This document shows positions 1-8,466 of a DNA stretch of 64,000 bases, piece by piece. Within the stretch, counting starts at the first letter, position 1. Each line of letters starts with the position of its first letter. Under the pieces are notes generated by a model, which had not been told where the DNA came from, ran no database searches, and saw only the letters and a program-made list of their open reading frames with translations. The DNA comes from Sphingomonadaceae bacterium (lineage in GTDB: Bacteria > Pseudomonadota > Alphaproteobacteria > Sphingomonadales > Sphingomonadaceae). Location of the stretch: assembly GCA_947477745.1 (NCBI GenBank), contig CANJUF010000005.1, positions 62,001-126,000 of the forward strand, in the 5' to 3' direction. The position numbers and the translations under genes are program-made.

Positions 1-244
1 TCTTCTCGCCCTCTTTGGCGAAATCGAGCGGACCCTTGAGGCCCTGCCGGTAGAACAGGTCGGGCGAGACTACGCAGTAACCCCAGCTTGCCACCCGGCG
101 GGCATGGCCGTGCAGTTCGTCGCGCATGCCGAGACCGTCCATCAGCTGCACCACGACCGGGAACGGCCCCGCGCCATCGGGCCGGGTGATGAACACTTCC
201 ATCGTTCCATCGGAGGTAGTCACAGTCTCGTTGCGGTCCGGCAT
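1..244 (-). CDS. Dienelactone hydrolase family protein, N-terminal part only
   Basis: Read leftwards from an ATG at 244, the frame stays open to the window edge (81 codons), so the C-terminal two thirds lie outside. The visible part has the beta-strand PFPVVVQLMDG, a following MRDELHGHARRVASWGY helix, and the VVSPDLFYR segment typical of dienelactone hydrolase / carboxymethylenebutenolidase-type alpha/beta hydrolases. The nucleophilic Cys and the Asp and His of the triad would be beyond the edge. A GAGGGA stretch lies upstream of the start. Family assignment is fairly safe. The substrate is unknown. It probably leads its own leftward transcript, 23 bases beyond the molybdoenzyme stop on the same strand. 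Confidence 0.75.
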   Translation of the reverse strand, partial: MPDRNETVTTSDGTMEVFITRPDGAGPFPVVVQLMDGLGMRDELHGHARRVASWGYCVVSPDLFYRQGLKGPLDFAKEGEK

Positions 245-267
245 CGCTCTTTGTCCCTCTTTGTTAT

Positions 268-1038
268 TCAGATCCCCGCATACCATGCGTAATCGCTGTG
301 GTCTTCCCAGTAACCGCCCTTGCCGCCGTACAGCCCGTCGATGCTTTCGCGCGCTTCGACGCGCATGACGTATTTGGCGTGCTTGTAGCCAAGCTGACGC
401 TCGACCCTGAGGCGCAGCGGCGCGCCGTGCGCTTCGGGCAGCGGCTGGCCGTTCATCTTCCAGGCGAGGATGGTCTGCGGGTGCAGCGCATCGGCCATGT
501 CGATGCTCTCATAGTAGGGCGTCGATCCGAACCGGTCGGCGCAGTGGAACACGATATAGCGCGCGCGCTCCGAGACCCCGGCGAGCGCGAGCACGCGCGA
601 GAGCTGCGGCCCCTGCCACTTGCCGATCGCGCTCCATCCTTCGACGCAGTCATGCCGGGTAATCTGTTCGCGCTGCTCCATCGCCTGAAGCGCGGCAAGA
701 GGCAGCGCGAGCGGCCGCGCCACCAGGCCGTCGACTACCAGCGCCCAGTTCGCGAACTGGCTCGTCAGATGCCCGCGATAGGCGCTGTCGGCCACCTCCT
801 GATTGCCGTTGGCGCGGAACAGCGGCGACATGTCGCTTTCGGAGAACTCCCGGGCGAGCGCATTGCCCCCGAACAGACGCTGAGAACCCATGTGCAGGTC
901 CTCGGCCCCTTCAAGCAGGCCGCGAAAGCCCGCGCTCGAACTAAGCCGGTCGCACCCGGCGAGCAGCAGGCCGCCCGCGCCGAGCGCGCCGGTGCGGATC
1001 AGGCCGCGGCGGGTGATCAGACGGCGTTTCTCAAACAT
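268..1038 (-). CDS. Molybdopterin-dependent oxidoreductase, sulfite oxidase fold, Tat-lipoprotein
   Basis: 256 aa. The N terminus carries a twin-arginine motif (R10-R11, RRGLIR) followed by a hydrophobic stretch ending in a lipobox LAGC (C29). It is therefore predicted to be exported folded by Tat and lipid-anchored on the periplasmic side. RHDCVEGWS (C131) matches the molybdenum-ligating Cys region of the sulfite oxidase / YedY (MsrP) family. HGAPLRLRVERQLGYKHAKYV is the usual C-terminal pterin-binding segment. The start overlaps the stop of the upstream cytochrome b gene by 8 bases, so the two are translationally coupled and probably form an electron-transfer pair like MsrP-MsrQ, although the cytochrome here is a b561/hydrogenase type. 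Substrate unknown. Confidence 0.85.
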   Translation of the reverse strand: MFEKRRLITRRGLIRTGALGAGGLLLAGCDRLSSSAGFRGLLEGAEDLHMGSQRLFGGNALAREFSESDMSPLFRANGNQEVADSAYRGHLTSQFANWALVVDGLVARPLALPLAALQAMEQREQITRHDCVEGWSAIGKWQGPQLSRVLALAGVSERARYIVFHCADRFGSTPYYESIDMADALHPQTILAWKMNGQPLPEAHGAPLRLRVERQLGYKHAKYVMRVEARESIDGLYGGKGGYWEDHSDYAWYAGI

Positions 1039-1873
1039 CGGACTTCTCCCGCGGCAGCCTGTACTTGCCGGTGATCATCGAGCGCACCTCGTTCAACGGT
1101 CCTGCCAGCACCACCATCACGATATGGACCACGAAAAAGCCGACCAGCGCGAAGGCGAAGATGAAATGAACCGAGCGCGCCGATTGCCGTCCGCCGAATG
1201 CGTGAGTCACGACGGAAGCCCAGGCGTCGGTGCCCGGCGACATGGCGAGACCGGTGACGATCATCAGCGGCAAGGCGGCGAACAGCACGAAGGCATAAGC
1301 GAACTTCTGGAGCACATTGTAGCGCAAGGCCGCCGCGCCCGTGGGAAAGCGCAGGCGCGCGTGCTCCTTCACATCGTGCAAGATATGCGACAGCCGCCAT
1401 TCGTCGCGGGTGATGTGCAAGTCGCGGCGCAGGTGCCGGTTAACAAGCGACCAGACCAGATAGATCAGCAGGCCCAGCGCGAGCACCCAGGCGAAGGCAA
1501 GGTGCCACAAGCGCGCATCGGCAAGGCTGTAAGCAGAAGGAATCGTCGACCACCAGGGAAAGGCGCGGTGCTTCACTTCGCCTTCGCGGTCGGTCCAGAC
1601 GCCGAGCACTCCGGTTGTTTCGACCACCGCCGGCCCGATCCGCAGCATGCCCTGCCCTTGCCGGCTCGCTCCGATCTCGAGCCAAGCGTGATCGGCATTG
1701 GCGCCGTATTCTCCCCAGTAGAGGCGGGGATGGGCGTTGAAGATCATCAGCCCGCTCATCAGCATCACCAGCAGGGCGACTGCGTTGGTCCAGTGCCAGA
1801 TGCGGGTGGAAAGCCGGTGTCTCTTGACGAGATCGCCGCCCTTGGGGGCATCTTCGCTCACGCCTTGGCTCAT
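1031..1873 (-). CDS. Membrane cytochrome b (cytochrome b561 / Ni-Fe hydrogenase b-type)
   Basis: 280 aa with about four hydrophobic helices: after TRIWHWTNA, around LWHLAFAWVLALGLLIYLVW, around FAYAFVLFAALPLMIVTGLAM, and around FIFAFALVGFFVVHIVMVV. Histidines in or beside the helices (IWHW, LWHL, SVHF, VVHI) suit two b hemes. This is the DUF/cyt_b561-type membrane anchor that passes quinol electrons to, or takes them from, a periplasmic partner. That partner is plausibly the Tat-lipoprotein molybdoenzyme encoded immediately downstream with an 8-base overlap. A 95-residue periplasmic-type loop lies between helices 1 and 2 and is long for the family. Confidence 0.82.
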   Translation of the reverse strand: MSQGVSEDAPKGGDLVKRHRLSTRIWHWTNAVALLVMLMSGLMIFNAHPRLYWGEYGANADHAWLEIGASRQGQGMLRIGPAVVETTGVLGVWTDREGEVKHRAFPWWSTIPSAYSLADARLWHLAFAWVLALGLLIYLVWSLVNRHLRRDLHITRDEWRLSHILHDVKEHARLRFPTGAAALRYNVLQKFAYAFVLFAALPLMIVTGLAMSPGTDAWASVVTHAFGGRQSARSVHFIFAFALVGFFVVHIVMVVLAGPLNEVRSMITGKYRLPREKSDV

Positions 1874-2095
1874 ATGATTAACTCCCCACCGCAGTCTGCC
1901 TCCTACACCATAGCGCGCGGTGCCGCCACTGCCTGCCGGGGCCGCAATCGCGGAGATTACAAAAAGGGTTCAGCTAAATGTAATGTTGGCAGCCTATCGT
2001 CGCTGTGAATTCTGTGCCGGGGGGAACAGGCCGCGAATCGATTCGCAAGCCCTGCCATTTCCCCGTCTCAGGCGGAAATAAATGCCGGATTTGCA

Positions 2096-3943
2096 ATGAC
2101 TCGCATAACCTATGCTCCATCGCTGATTACCAGCTGGCTCGATTCGGGCTATCGGCTGGTTGCGGGTCAGTTCACCTATTCGATTCCCGGCGCGGACAGC
2201 ACCTGGTCCGGCTACGGCCCGACTGACGAAACCTCGCTTCCCGGCTTTGCCTATCCCGGCATGAACCTGACCGCCGCATTTATCGACGCAGTCGCCACCT
2301 GGGACGAGCTTATCGCCCCCGATTTCACCCGGGTCGCGGACGATGCAGCGGGCCACGGCGAAGTTCGGGTCGCCGTTACCGACATCGGCGACGAAAATGC
2401 AGCCTATGCCTATTTCCCCACCTCGGTGGGCGGAAGGCCGGGCGACATCTGGCTCAATGCCTCCGATTTGCCTGATGACTGGGAAGAGGGCAGCTACGGC
2501 TTCACCACCCTGATTCACGAACTTGGCCACACCCTTGGCGTCGATCATCCGTTTGTCGTCAACACGGCACCGGCATCGCTCGATTCGCAGCGCTACACGG
2601 TGATGAGCTACAACTGGGTCGAGGAACGCTACGTCAGCTTCAGCGTCGAAGACGGCCAGTTCTTTGCCAATTTCTCGCAGCCCGTGGCGGAAACGCCGAT
2701 GGTGCTCGATATCGCGACGGTCCAGCAGCTTTACGGCGCCGACCCGGATACGCGGCCCAACGACACGATCTACACCTTCGAAGCGATGAACCCGTCGCTT
2801 CAGACGATTTACGATGCAGGCGGCACCGACACTTTCGAACTGTCGGCCATAAAGTACACCAATGTGGTCGATCTTCAGCCCGGCGCCTATTCGAGCATCG
2901 CCAAGGCAAGCGTCAACGATCAGATCGCCTATTGGACGAGCAAGTTCCCGACCTTCGCCTCGTTCGTACGCGAGATATTTACGCAATTTCTGCCGGAAAA
3001 GGGCCGCACCGCCTTCACCTTCACCGACAATGTCGGGATCGCGCTGACCACCACGATCGAAAACGTGCTTGGCGGCAGCGCGGCCGACGAGATTTCGGGC
3101 AATGCCGCCGCGAACGTGCTGCTCGGCAATGGCGGGAACGACCTGCTCGTCGGACTGGGCGCGAGTGACCGGCTCGACGGCGGTGACGGGGATGACCAGC
3201 TTTACGGCAACGGCATTTTCGTGATGCCTTCCGGCCTGGCGACAACGCCCAACGATCCGGCCGCGCCTGCTCCCATTGTCCCGCCCATCGTCGTGCCTAC
3301 GCCGGTCGATCCTGTGCCGCCTGTCGACGGCGGCGACAGCTCGGGCCGGATCAAGATCGGCGGCACTGCCGCGGCAATGCAATCGCTGCCGCACAAGATC
3401 GCGCTCGCCTATGTCGATACGCCCGAGCCCGAGCGCGCGAGCCTTCGCCTGACGATCAGCCCGGCCGATACGCCAGCGCCCACCCCCGATCCGAAGCCCG
3501 GCCCCGATCCGGTGGTGCCGACGACCCCGTCGAACGGCGGCGAGTTCGAAGATACTCTGATCGGAGGAGCGGGCAACGACATGCTTATGGGCGGTGCTGG
3601 GCGTGACTATCTCACTGGCGGCACCGGCGCGGACCTGTTCCGCTTCGCTTCGGGCGATTTTGCCGGGCCTGGCCTCGCGCACGCCGACGTCATTTCCGAT
3701 TTCAGCGAGACCGAGGGCGACCGCATCGACCTCAGCGCCATCGATGCGGTGCCCGGCATCGGCGACGAGGGCTTCCGTTTCCTTGGCGATGCGGCATTCA
3801 CCGGTGCGGCCGGCGAACTGCGGATTGCCCACTATACCGGCTATTCCGCGCTCGAAGGCGAAACCAGCGGTGATGGAGTTGCCGACTTCATGATCCGGCT
3901 CGATAACCTTGTCACGCTGAGCGTGGGCGCGATTATCATCTGA
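2096..3943 (+). CDS. Serralysin-like M10 metalloprotease with RTX repeats and a proline-rich insert
   Basis: 615 aa. The zinc site HELGHTLGVDHP is at residues 141-152 and the Met-turn VMSYN at 169-173, the metzincin signature. The C-terminal half holds RTX nonapeptides (GNGGNDLLVG, GGDGDDQLYGNG; later GGAGNDMLMGGAGRD, GGTGADLF) and the serralysin C-terminal motif around DVISDFSETEGDRIDLS. Unusually, the two RTX groups are separated by about 140 residues of Pro/Asp-rich linker. There is no N-terminal signal peptide, which fits type I secretion by an uncleaved C-terminal signal. No ABC transporter, membrane fusion protein, TolC homologue or protease inhibitor lies nearby, so the exporter must be elsewhere. 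Confidence 0.88.
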   Translation: MTRITYAPSLITSWLDSGYRLVAGQFTYSIPGADSTWSGYGPTDETSLPGFAYPGMNLTAAFIDAVATWDELIAPDFTRVADDAAGHGEVRVAVTDIGDENAAYAYFPTSVGGRPGDIWLNASDLPDDWEEGSYGFTTLIHELGHTLGVDHPFVVNTAPASLDSQRYTVMSYNWVEERYVSFSVEDGQFFANFSQPVAETPMVLDIATVQQLYGADPDTRPNDTIYTFEAMNPSLQTIYDAGGTDTFELSAIKYTNVVDLQPGAYSSIAKASVNDQIAYWTSKFPTFASFVREIFTQFLPEKGRTAFTFTDNVGIALTTTIENVLGGSAADEISGNAAANVLLGNGGNDLLVGLGASDRLDGGDGDDQLYGNGIFVMPSGLATTPNDPAAPAPIVPPIVVPTPVDPVPPVDGGDSSGRIKIGGTAAAMQSLPHKIALAYVDTPEPERASLRLTISPADTPAPTPDPKPGPDPVVPTTPSNGGEFEDTLIGGAGNDMLMGGAGRDYLTGGTGADLFRFASGDFAGPGLAHADVISDFSETEGDRIDLSAIDAVPGIGDEGFRFLGDAAFTGAAGELRIAHYTGYSALEGETSGDGVADFMIRLDNLVTLSVGAIII

Positions 3944-3965
3944 CTCCTCTTGCGCTGCGCCGCGA

Positions 3966-3993
3966 ATTGTCGGACCAGACCGGCAACGACAAT
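3966..3993 (+). terminator. Possible hairpin after the metalloprotease gene
   Basis: A 7-base inverted repeat (attgtcg / cgacaat) with a 14-base loop lies 23 bases after the metalloprotease stop. There is no T-run behind it, so it is only a weak terminator candidate. Confidence 0.3.
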
Positions 3994-4016
3994 AAGCCAG
4001 CGCGGCGGGAGCGGAC

Positions 4017-4553
4017 ATGACGGCACAATCCAAACTACAGGCGATAGCGCAGATGGGCGAGATCATGCAGATCGCGTTCGTCCCGCAGGATTTCGACGCG
4101 ACCATCGCGCACTGGGTCAAGATGGGCGCCGGTCCGTTCTTCCTCTTGCGCGGCAATCAGGCCGAATGGCACCAGGCTTATGGCGAGGATTGCCGCCCGG
4201 TGCTCGACATTGCGCTGGGCCAGTGGGGCGAGATGCAGATCGAGGTCATCCGCCAGCAATCGCCCGAGAAGACCGTCTATTCGGACTGGTTCAACGCCGG
4301 CAAGGAAGGCGTCCACCACACCTGCATCGTGGTGGATGATCTCGATGAGCTTAAGCGGCGCTGCGAAGAGGCTGGCTGCGAGATCGTTATCGAAGGCCGC
4401 TCGGGCACCACGCGCTGGCTCTATGCCGATACCGGCGGCGGCGCGGGGACGTATCTGGAAGCGCTGCAGGGCGATCCCGGCCTCAATGACATGATCAAGG
4501 CCGCGCACCGCGGCTGGGACAGCAGCGATCCGATTCGCGAAATCGCGCTCTGA
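4017..4553 (+). CDS. VOC / glyoxalase-fold protein
   Basis: 178 aa starting at an ATG preceded by GGGAG at good spacing. Two beta-alpha-beta-beta-beta half-modules are visible: IMQIAFVPQDFDATIAHWVK opening the first, and VHHTCIVVDDLDELKRRCEE opening the second. Candidate metal ligands are the His pair in GVHHTC and acidic residues in MQIEVI and TYLEAL. The pattern resembles the Glyoxalase_4 / methylmalonyl-CoA-epimerase branch of the vicinal oxygen chelate superfamily, members of which act as isomerases, lyases or dioxygenases. It is the first gene of a rightward pair with the SDR gene 39 bases downstream, which suggests a shared catabolic role. Confidence 0.75.
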   Translation: MTAQSKLQAIAQMGEIMQIAFVPQDFDATIAHWVKMGAGPFFLLRGNQAEWHQAYGEDCRPVLDIALGQWGEMQIEVIRQQSPEKTVYSDWFNAGKEGVHHTCIVVDDLDELKRRCEEAGCEIVIEGRSGTTRWLYADTGGGAGTYLEALQGDPGLNDMIKAAHRGWDSSDPIREIAL

Positions 4554-4592
4554 ACGGATAGCGCTTGCACATAAAGGGTAGAGGAACGGGCA

Positions 4593-5435
4593 ATGGCTGA
4601 ACTGGTGGATTACAAAGGCAAGCGCGTCGTGGTCAGCGGCTGCTTTTCGGGGATGGGCGAGGCAACCGCACGCATCCTGCTCGATCTGGGCGCGGAAGTT
4701 CACGGGTTCGATTACAAGGACTGCGCCTTGCCACTCGCCTCGTTCACCCGCGTGGACCTGCGCGACGAGGCCTCGATCGATGCGGCTGTCGGCGGCCTTT
4801 CGGGCCAGTTCGATGCGCTGTTCAACTGCGCGGGCCTGCCCGGCAACATGCCGCTGCTCGACGTGATGAAGGTCAACTACCTCGCGGTGCGCAAGGTTAC
4901 CTCGGCGATCGCGCCAATGCTCAAGGAAGGATCGGCCGTCGCCTCGATCTCTTCGACCGCCGGCAATGCCTGGATGACGCGGCTGGCCACGCACCTCGAA
5001 CTTGCCGCCACGCCCGATTTCGCGAGCGGCTTCAGATGGTGCGAGGACAATATCGACAAGATCTTCGAGCGCTACACCTTCGGCAAGGAAGCGCTGATCG
5101 TGTGGACGATGAAGGAAGCCGCGCACCTCATCAAGCGCGGCATTCGCCTCAACTGCATCTTGCCCGGCCCGACGCAGACGCCGATGATGCCCGAATTCGA
5201 AAAGCAGGCTCCCAAGTCGCTGCTCGAGGCGACCACGCAGCCGATCAACCGCTTCGCCACCCCCGAGGAGCAGGCGCGCCCGCTGATCTTCCTCAACAGC
5301 CCGGCGGCATCATATGTCAACGGTGTGGCGCTGCAGGTCGACGGCGGCTTTACCGGCGGCGCGGTTACCGGCCAGCTCGACATGAGCCTGATCGCGGCGG
5401 GTATGGGCGGAGAGACCGAGCTGTCGACGGCCTGA
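4593..5435 (+). CDS. Short-chain dehydrogenase, coniferyl-alcohol-dehydrogenase-like
   Basis: 280 aa. An N-terminal Rossmann glycine motif (SGCFSGMG, around residue 17), NCAG around residue 74, a catalytic Ser in ASISSTAG, and Y-x3-K as YTFGK give a complete SDR core. A long insertion (WMTRLATHLELAATPDFASG) between Ser and Tyr is typical of the coniferyl-alcohol dehydrogenase / 3-alpha-hydroxysteroid dehydrogenase subgroup. A GAGGAA ribosome-binding site sits 7 bases before the ATG. It likely oxidises a hydroxyl on an aromatic or alicyclic substrate. It probably shares a transcript with the VOC gene upstream. Confidence 0.85.
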   Translation: MAELVDYKGKRVVVSGCFSGMGEATARILLDLGAEVHGFDYKDCALPLASFTRVDLRDEASIDAAVGGLSGQFDALFNCAGLPGNMPLLDVMKVNYLAVRKVTSAIAPMLKEGSAVASISSTAGNAWMTRLATHLELAATPDFASGFRWCEDNIDKIFERYTFGKEALIVWTMKEAAHLIKRGIRLNCILPGPTQTPMMPEFEKQAPKSLLEATTQPINRFATPEEQARPLIFLNSPAASYVNGVALQVDGGFTGGAVTGQLDMSLIAAGMGGETELSTA

Positions 5436-5459
5436 TCGCGGTTTGGCCGGGAGCTCGCG

Positions 5460-6218
5460 TCAGATTTCCCACAACTTGCCGGTGATAAGCCGCGCATCGT
5501 CCGAGGCGAGAAATTCGACCACGGCGGCAACATCTGCCGGCCTGGTTGGCTCCTTGAACGGGGTGCGGCTCACCACGTCGTCGATCTGTTCCTGCGTAAA
5601 CAGCGATTCAAGGCCCCGGGTCAGCACCACCGGCAACACCAGCGCATTGCAGCGGATCCGGTGCGGCGCAAACTGCAAGGCCGCGTAGCGCGTGAAGGCG
5701 TTGATCGCACCCTTGGACGGACCATAGACCGACATCGCCATCTGCCCCATCTGCCCGGCACCGGATGAGGTGTTGATGATCGCGCCGCCACGTCCGCCCG
5801 CGATCATGCGCGGCACGACCGCACGGGTAACTTCCATCGTGCCGCGTGCATTTGCGGCGAAGACCGCGTCCCACACCTCGCTGTCCATGTCGAGGATGCC
5901 CTGGTCCTTCGGGAATACCTGCGGCGAGGTATTCGCGGCGTTGTTGTGCAGCACGTCGATTCGCCCGAACCCGGCCATCGCCGTTTCGGCCAGCGCTGCG
6001 ATGCTGGCGCTGTCAAGCAGGTCGAACTGCACCGCGAGCGCCCGTCCCCCGGCATCGCGGATTCGCGTCGCCGTAGCTTCAGCGGTTTGTTCATTGATGT
6101 CGGCGGCGACCACTGTCGCTCCCGCCCGGGCGAGCCTTTCGCACGTCGCACCGATGCCGCTGCCGCTGCCGCCACCGGTGACGATGGCGACCTTTCCCGC
6201 AAGCCTGCCCTCGCTCAT
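5460..6218 (-). CDS. Short-chain dehydrogenase/reductase
   Basis: 252 aa classical SDR: TGGGSGSGIG cofactor loop near the N terminus, NNAAN, a catalytic Ser in NTSSGAG, and YGPSK (Y-x3-K). The acidic residue of AADIN after beta-2 favours NAD(H). It converges on the upstream SDR gene with only 24 bases between the stops. Its own start lies 33 bases after the stop of the thioesterase gene on the same strand, so the two form a leftward operon (thioesterase, then SDR). Substrate not predictable. Confidence 0.88.
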   Translation of the reverse strand: MSEGRLAGKVAIVTGGGSGSGIGATCERLARAGATVVAADINEQTAEATATRIRDAGGRALAVQFDLLDSASIAALAETAMAGFGRIDVLHNNAANTSPQVFPKDQGILDMDSEVWDAVFAANARGTMEVTRAVVPRMIAGGRGGAIINTSSGAGQMGQMAMSVYGPSKGAINAFTRYAALQFAPHRIRCNALVLPVVLTRGLESLFTQEQIDDVVSRTPFKEPTRPADVAAVVEFLASDDARLITGKLWEI

Positions 6219-6251
6219 CGCTCCAGCTCCACTACACTTCGCTTTCGCCGC

Positions 6252-7067
6252 TCAGGACTTTTCGGCCATGGCCTTGACGTCCGCGCGCACCTGTTGCGCC
6301 AGTCCGCAGGCCGACGCCCAGCCGATCCGGCCCGTTTCGTCGTAAAGGTTGCAGTGGCCGATGGCCACGCCCTCGCTCGATTCGTGCGCGAGCGATTCGA
6401 AGCCGACCCACTCGCCTTGCGCCGCGCGGCCCAGATAAACGGTCAGGTCCGAATTGATGAAGGCATAGCCCCTGCCGCCGCAGGTGTTGGACAGCGGACT
6501 GGCGTAATCGGCGGCAACCATGACCCGCGCGAAGGGCGAATGCGGCTCGCCTTCGACCAGTTCGCGGTTTTCGCGCATCCACACCCGGCGCTGGCGGCCT
6601 GCGGTCTCCATGCTGCCCTGCATCCAGCGCATTTCCCACAGGCCGAACATCGTATCCGGAGCCGCCACGCCGGGAGGCAGCGTTTCGGGATGGGGTGCCG
6701 ACCAGGTTTCGCCGTGCCACGGCTCGCCCCCCGGATTGTCGCCGCGCCGCAGGAATTGGCATGTCGCCCTGCCCGCCGACCGGCCTTCGGAGATGATATC
6801 GGCATCGACCACCCGGATGCGCTTCGAATCGCGCACCAGCCGGGTTTCGATGGCCAGCGGGACCATCGGCGGCGCCCGGTACATGTCGACCGTGACGCGC
6901 ACTGGCATGAAGTCCGGATCGCCGTGCACGCGCTCGATCTCGCAGGCGAGCAGGCCCGCGATGACCCGCCCATGCAGGCCGGCATTGGCCCAGGGTCCCT
7001 TGGCGCACGGATTCGGGATCAAAAGTTCGCCCTCGCGGCGGAAAAAGGCTTCGTTTGTCTCGGTCAT
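6252..7067 (-). CDS. Double-hotdog acyl-CoA thioesterase family protein
   Basis: 271 aa. The opening GPWANAGLHGRVIAGLLACE, the strand VRVTVDMYRAPPMVPLAIET, and the later half with FARVMVAADYASPLSN and INSDLTVYLGR follow the TesB / 'thioesterase-like superfamily' double-hotdog layout. The second half shows the usual G-R-x-A-Q-G-E-W-V-G-F-E-S and G-V-A-I-G-H-C-N-L-Y-D pattern. Likely roles are hydrolysis of a CoA ester or a hydration/dehydration variant. It is the first gene of a leftward operon with the SDR at 5460-6218 and is divergent from the Rieske oxygenase gene 87 bases away, so both may share control. Confidence 0.75.
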   Translation of the reverse strand: MTETNEAFFRREGELLIPNPCAKGPWANAGLHGRVIAGLLACEIERVHGDPDFMPVRVTVDMYRAPPMVPLAIETRLVRDSKRIRVVDADIISEGRSAGRATCQFLRRGDNPGGEPWHGETWSAPHPETLPPGVAAPDTMFGLWEMRWMQGSMETAGRQRRVWMRENRELVEGEPHSPFARVMVAADYASPLSNTCGGRGYAFINSDLTVYLGRAAQGEWVGFESLAHESSEGVAIGHCNLYDETGRIGWASACGLAQQVRADVKAMAEKS

Positions 7068-7081
7068 GGGCTCGCAGTCTT

Positions 7082-7102
7082 GATGGGGTTGTCGATCCCA
7101 TC
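7082..7102. promoter_or_regulatory. Weak dyad between thioesterase and Rieske genes
   Basis: gatggg and cccatc face each other across 9 bases, in the 87-base divergent spacer. It could be an operator serving both genes. The arms are short and chance is a real alternative. Confidence 0.25.
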
Positions 7103-7154
7103 TGGACTCGCCGCCAATTAGTCAACATGCTGAGGAAAACCGGGAGACGAAGCC

Positions 7155-8459
7155 ATGGCCAGTTACCGCGACGGCATCGACGAGCTGCGCCAGGAATTCA
7201 TTCCGGCGAGCGATTACACCAGCGAGGACATGCCCCGCCTGGAACGCGAAAAATTGTGGCCCAAGGTCTGGCAGGTCGCGTGCCGCCAGGAGGAGATCCC
7301 CAACCTCGGCGATTACGTGAACTACGAGATCGGGGACGAATCGTTCCTGATCGTGCGCGTGGCCGCAGACGAGATCCGCGCATTCTATAACGTGTGTTCG
7401 CATCGCGGGCGGCGGCTCAAGACCGCGTGGAACGGCAATGTCGCGGGCGGCATCATGTGCCGATTCCACGCCTGGCGCTACGACCTTGAAGGCAAGGTCA
7501 CCTACATCCCCAACGAGGATGGCTGGGATGGTTGCAACAAGCCCGAGCGCGATGCGCTGTCGCTCATTCAGCCGCGCGTCGATACCTGGGGCGGGGCGGT
7601 ATGGCTGACCATGAACCCCGATTCCCCGCCGCTGCTGGAATACCTTTCTCCGGCGGCCGAGCGGCTCGATCCCTTCGACCTCAAGGACTGCCGCACCCTG
7701 TGGTACAAGGTGCTGCACATCCCGGCGAACTGGAAGATCGTGCTCGAAGCCTTCATCGAGGCCTATCACACCGAAGGCACGCATCCGCAGCTCAACCGCT
7801 TCGGCTCAAGCAGCGGAGCGGGCGATCTCGAGCAGGGCCTGCATTCGACTCACGGCTCGTTCACCGTGGTGCCAAGCGATGATCTCGATCCGCGCCACCG
7901 CTGGCACGAGCGGATGAAGAGCCTGTCGGAAGACCTCTATTCGATGTTCCTCGAGCCGTGCATGGCAGCTTCCGAACGGGTGCTGACCCTGCCGCCCGAC
8001 GCGACCGATGCCGACGTCTTCACCAATTACTGGAAATGGCACCGCGAGGAGATCGAGGCGCGCGGTCAGAAGTGGCCCGAAAAGCTCACCCCCGCCGACA
8101 TGGCGAGCACCGCCTGGCAGATCTTCCCCAACACCAATATCCTGCCCACCGTCGACGGCGGCCTCTGGTATCGTTTCCGGCCTGATCCGGACAAGCCGGA
8201 CCACTCGATCATGGACGTGTGGGCGCTGGCGCGCTTCGCGCCCGGCGAGGAGCCTCGCCCCATGCGCGAAGTCTATCCCACTTTCGAATCGTTCAAGGGC
8301 CAGTGCCCCTTCCTCGAACAGGATTTCGACAACCTGCTCGCGGTGCAGAAGGGGGTGCGCTCACGCGTATGGAAAGGGGTGAACCTCAACCCGCGCGAGG
8401 AAACCACCGTGTTTCACTTCCACAAGGCGCTGCGCGAGTTTTTGACCAAGGACGACTGA
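7155..8459 (+). CDS. Rieske non-heme iron oxygenase, alpha subunit
   Basis: 434 aa. The Rieske [2Fe-2S] ligands are C81-x-H83 (CSHRG) and C102-x2-H105 (CRFHAW). The mononuclear iron site is in NWKIVLEAFIEAYHTEGTH, with H205 and H210 as the His ligands. The bridging acidic residue that is Asp in naphthalene dioxygenase (D-x-Y-H) is Glu here (E202-A-Y-H). The substrate domain follows to the C terminus. The enzyme would hydroxylate or demethylate an aromatic or polycyclic substrate. No small beta subunit, ferredoxin or reductase is encoded in the window, so electrons must come from a shared system elsewhere. GGGAGA lies upstream of the ATG. Confidence 0.92.
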   Translation: MASYRDGIDELRQEFIPASDYTSEDMPRLEREKLWPKVWQVACRQEEIPNLGDYVNYEIGDESFLIVRVAADEIRAFYNVCSHRGRRLKTAWNGNVAGGIMCRFHAWRYDLEGKVTYIPNEDGWDGCNKPERDALSLIQPRVDTWGGAVWLTMNPDSPPLLEYLSPAAERLDPFDLKDCRTLWYKVLHIPANWKIVLEAFIEAYHTEGTHPQLNRFGSSSGAGDLEQGLHSTHGSFTVVPSDDLDPRHRWHERMKSLSEDLYSMFLEPCMAASERVLTLPPDATDADVFTNYWKWHREEIEARGQKWPEKLTPADMASTAWQIFPNTNILPTVDGGLWYRFRPDPDKPDHSIMDVWALARFAPGEEPRPMREVYPTFESFKGQCPFLEQDFDNLLAVQKGVRSRVWKGVNLNPREETTVFHFHKALREFLTKDD

Positions 8460-8466
8460 GCCGCCG

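Noticed and set aside
1994..4156. A 720-codon open frame antisense to the metalloprotease gene.
   Set aside because: The plus strand carries clear catalytic and RTX motifs; the antisense product is Arg/Gly/Ala-rich with no recognisable domain. Long antisense frames are expected in high-GC DNA.
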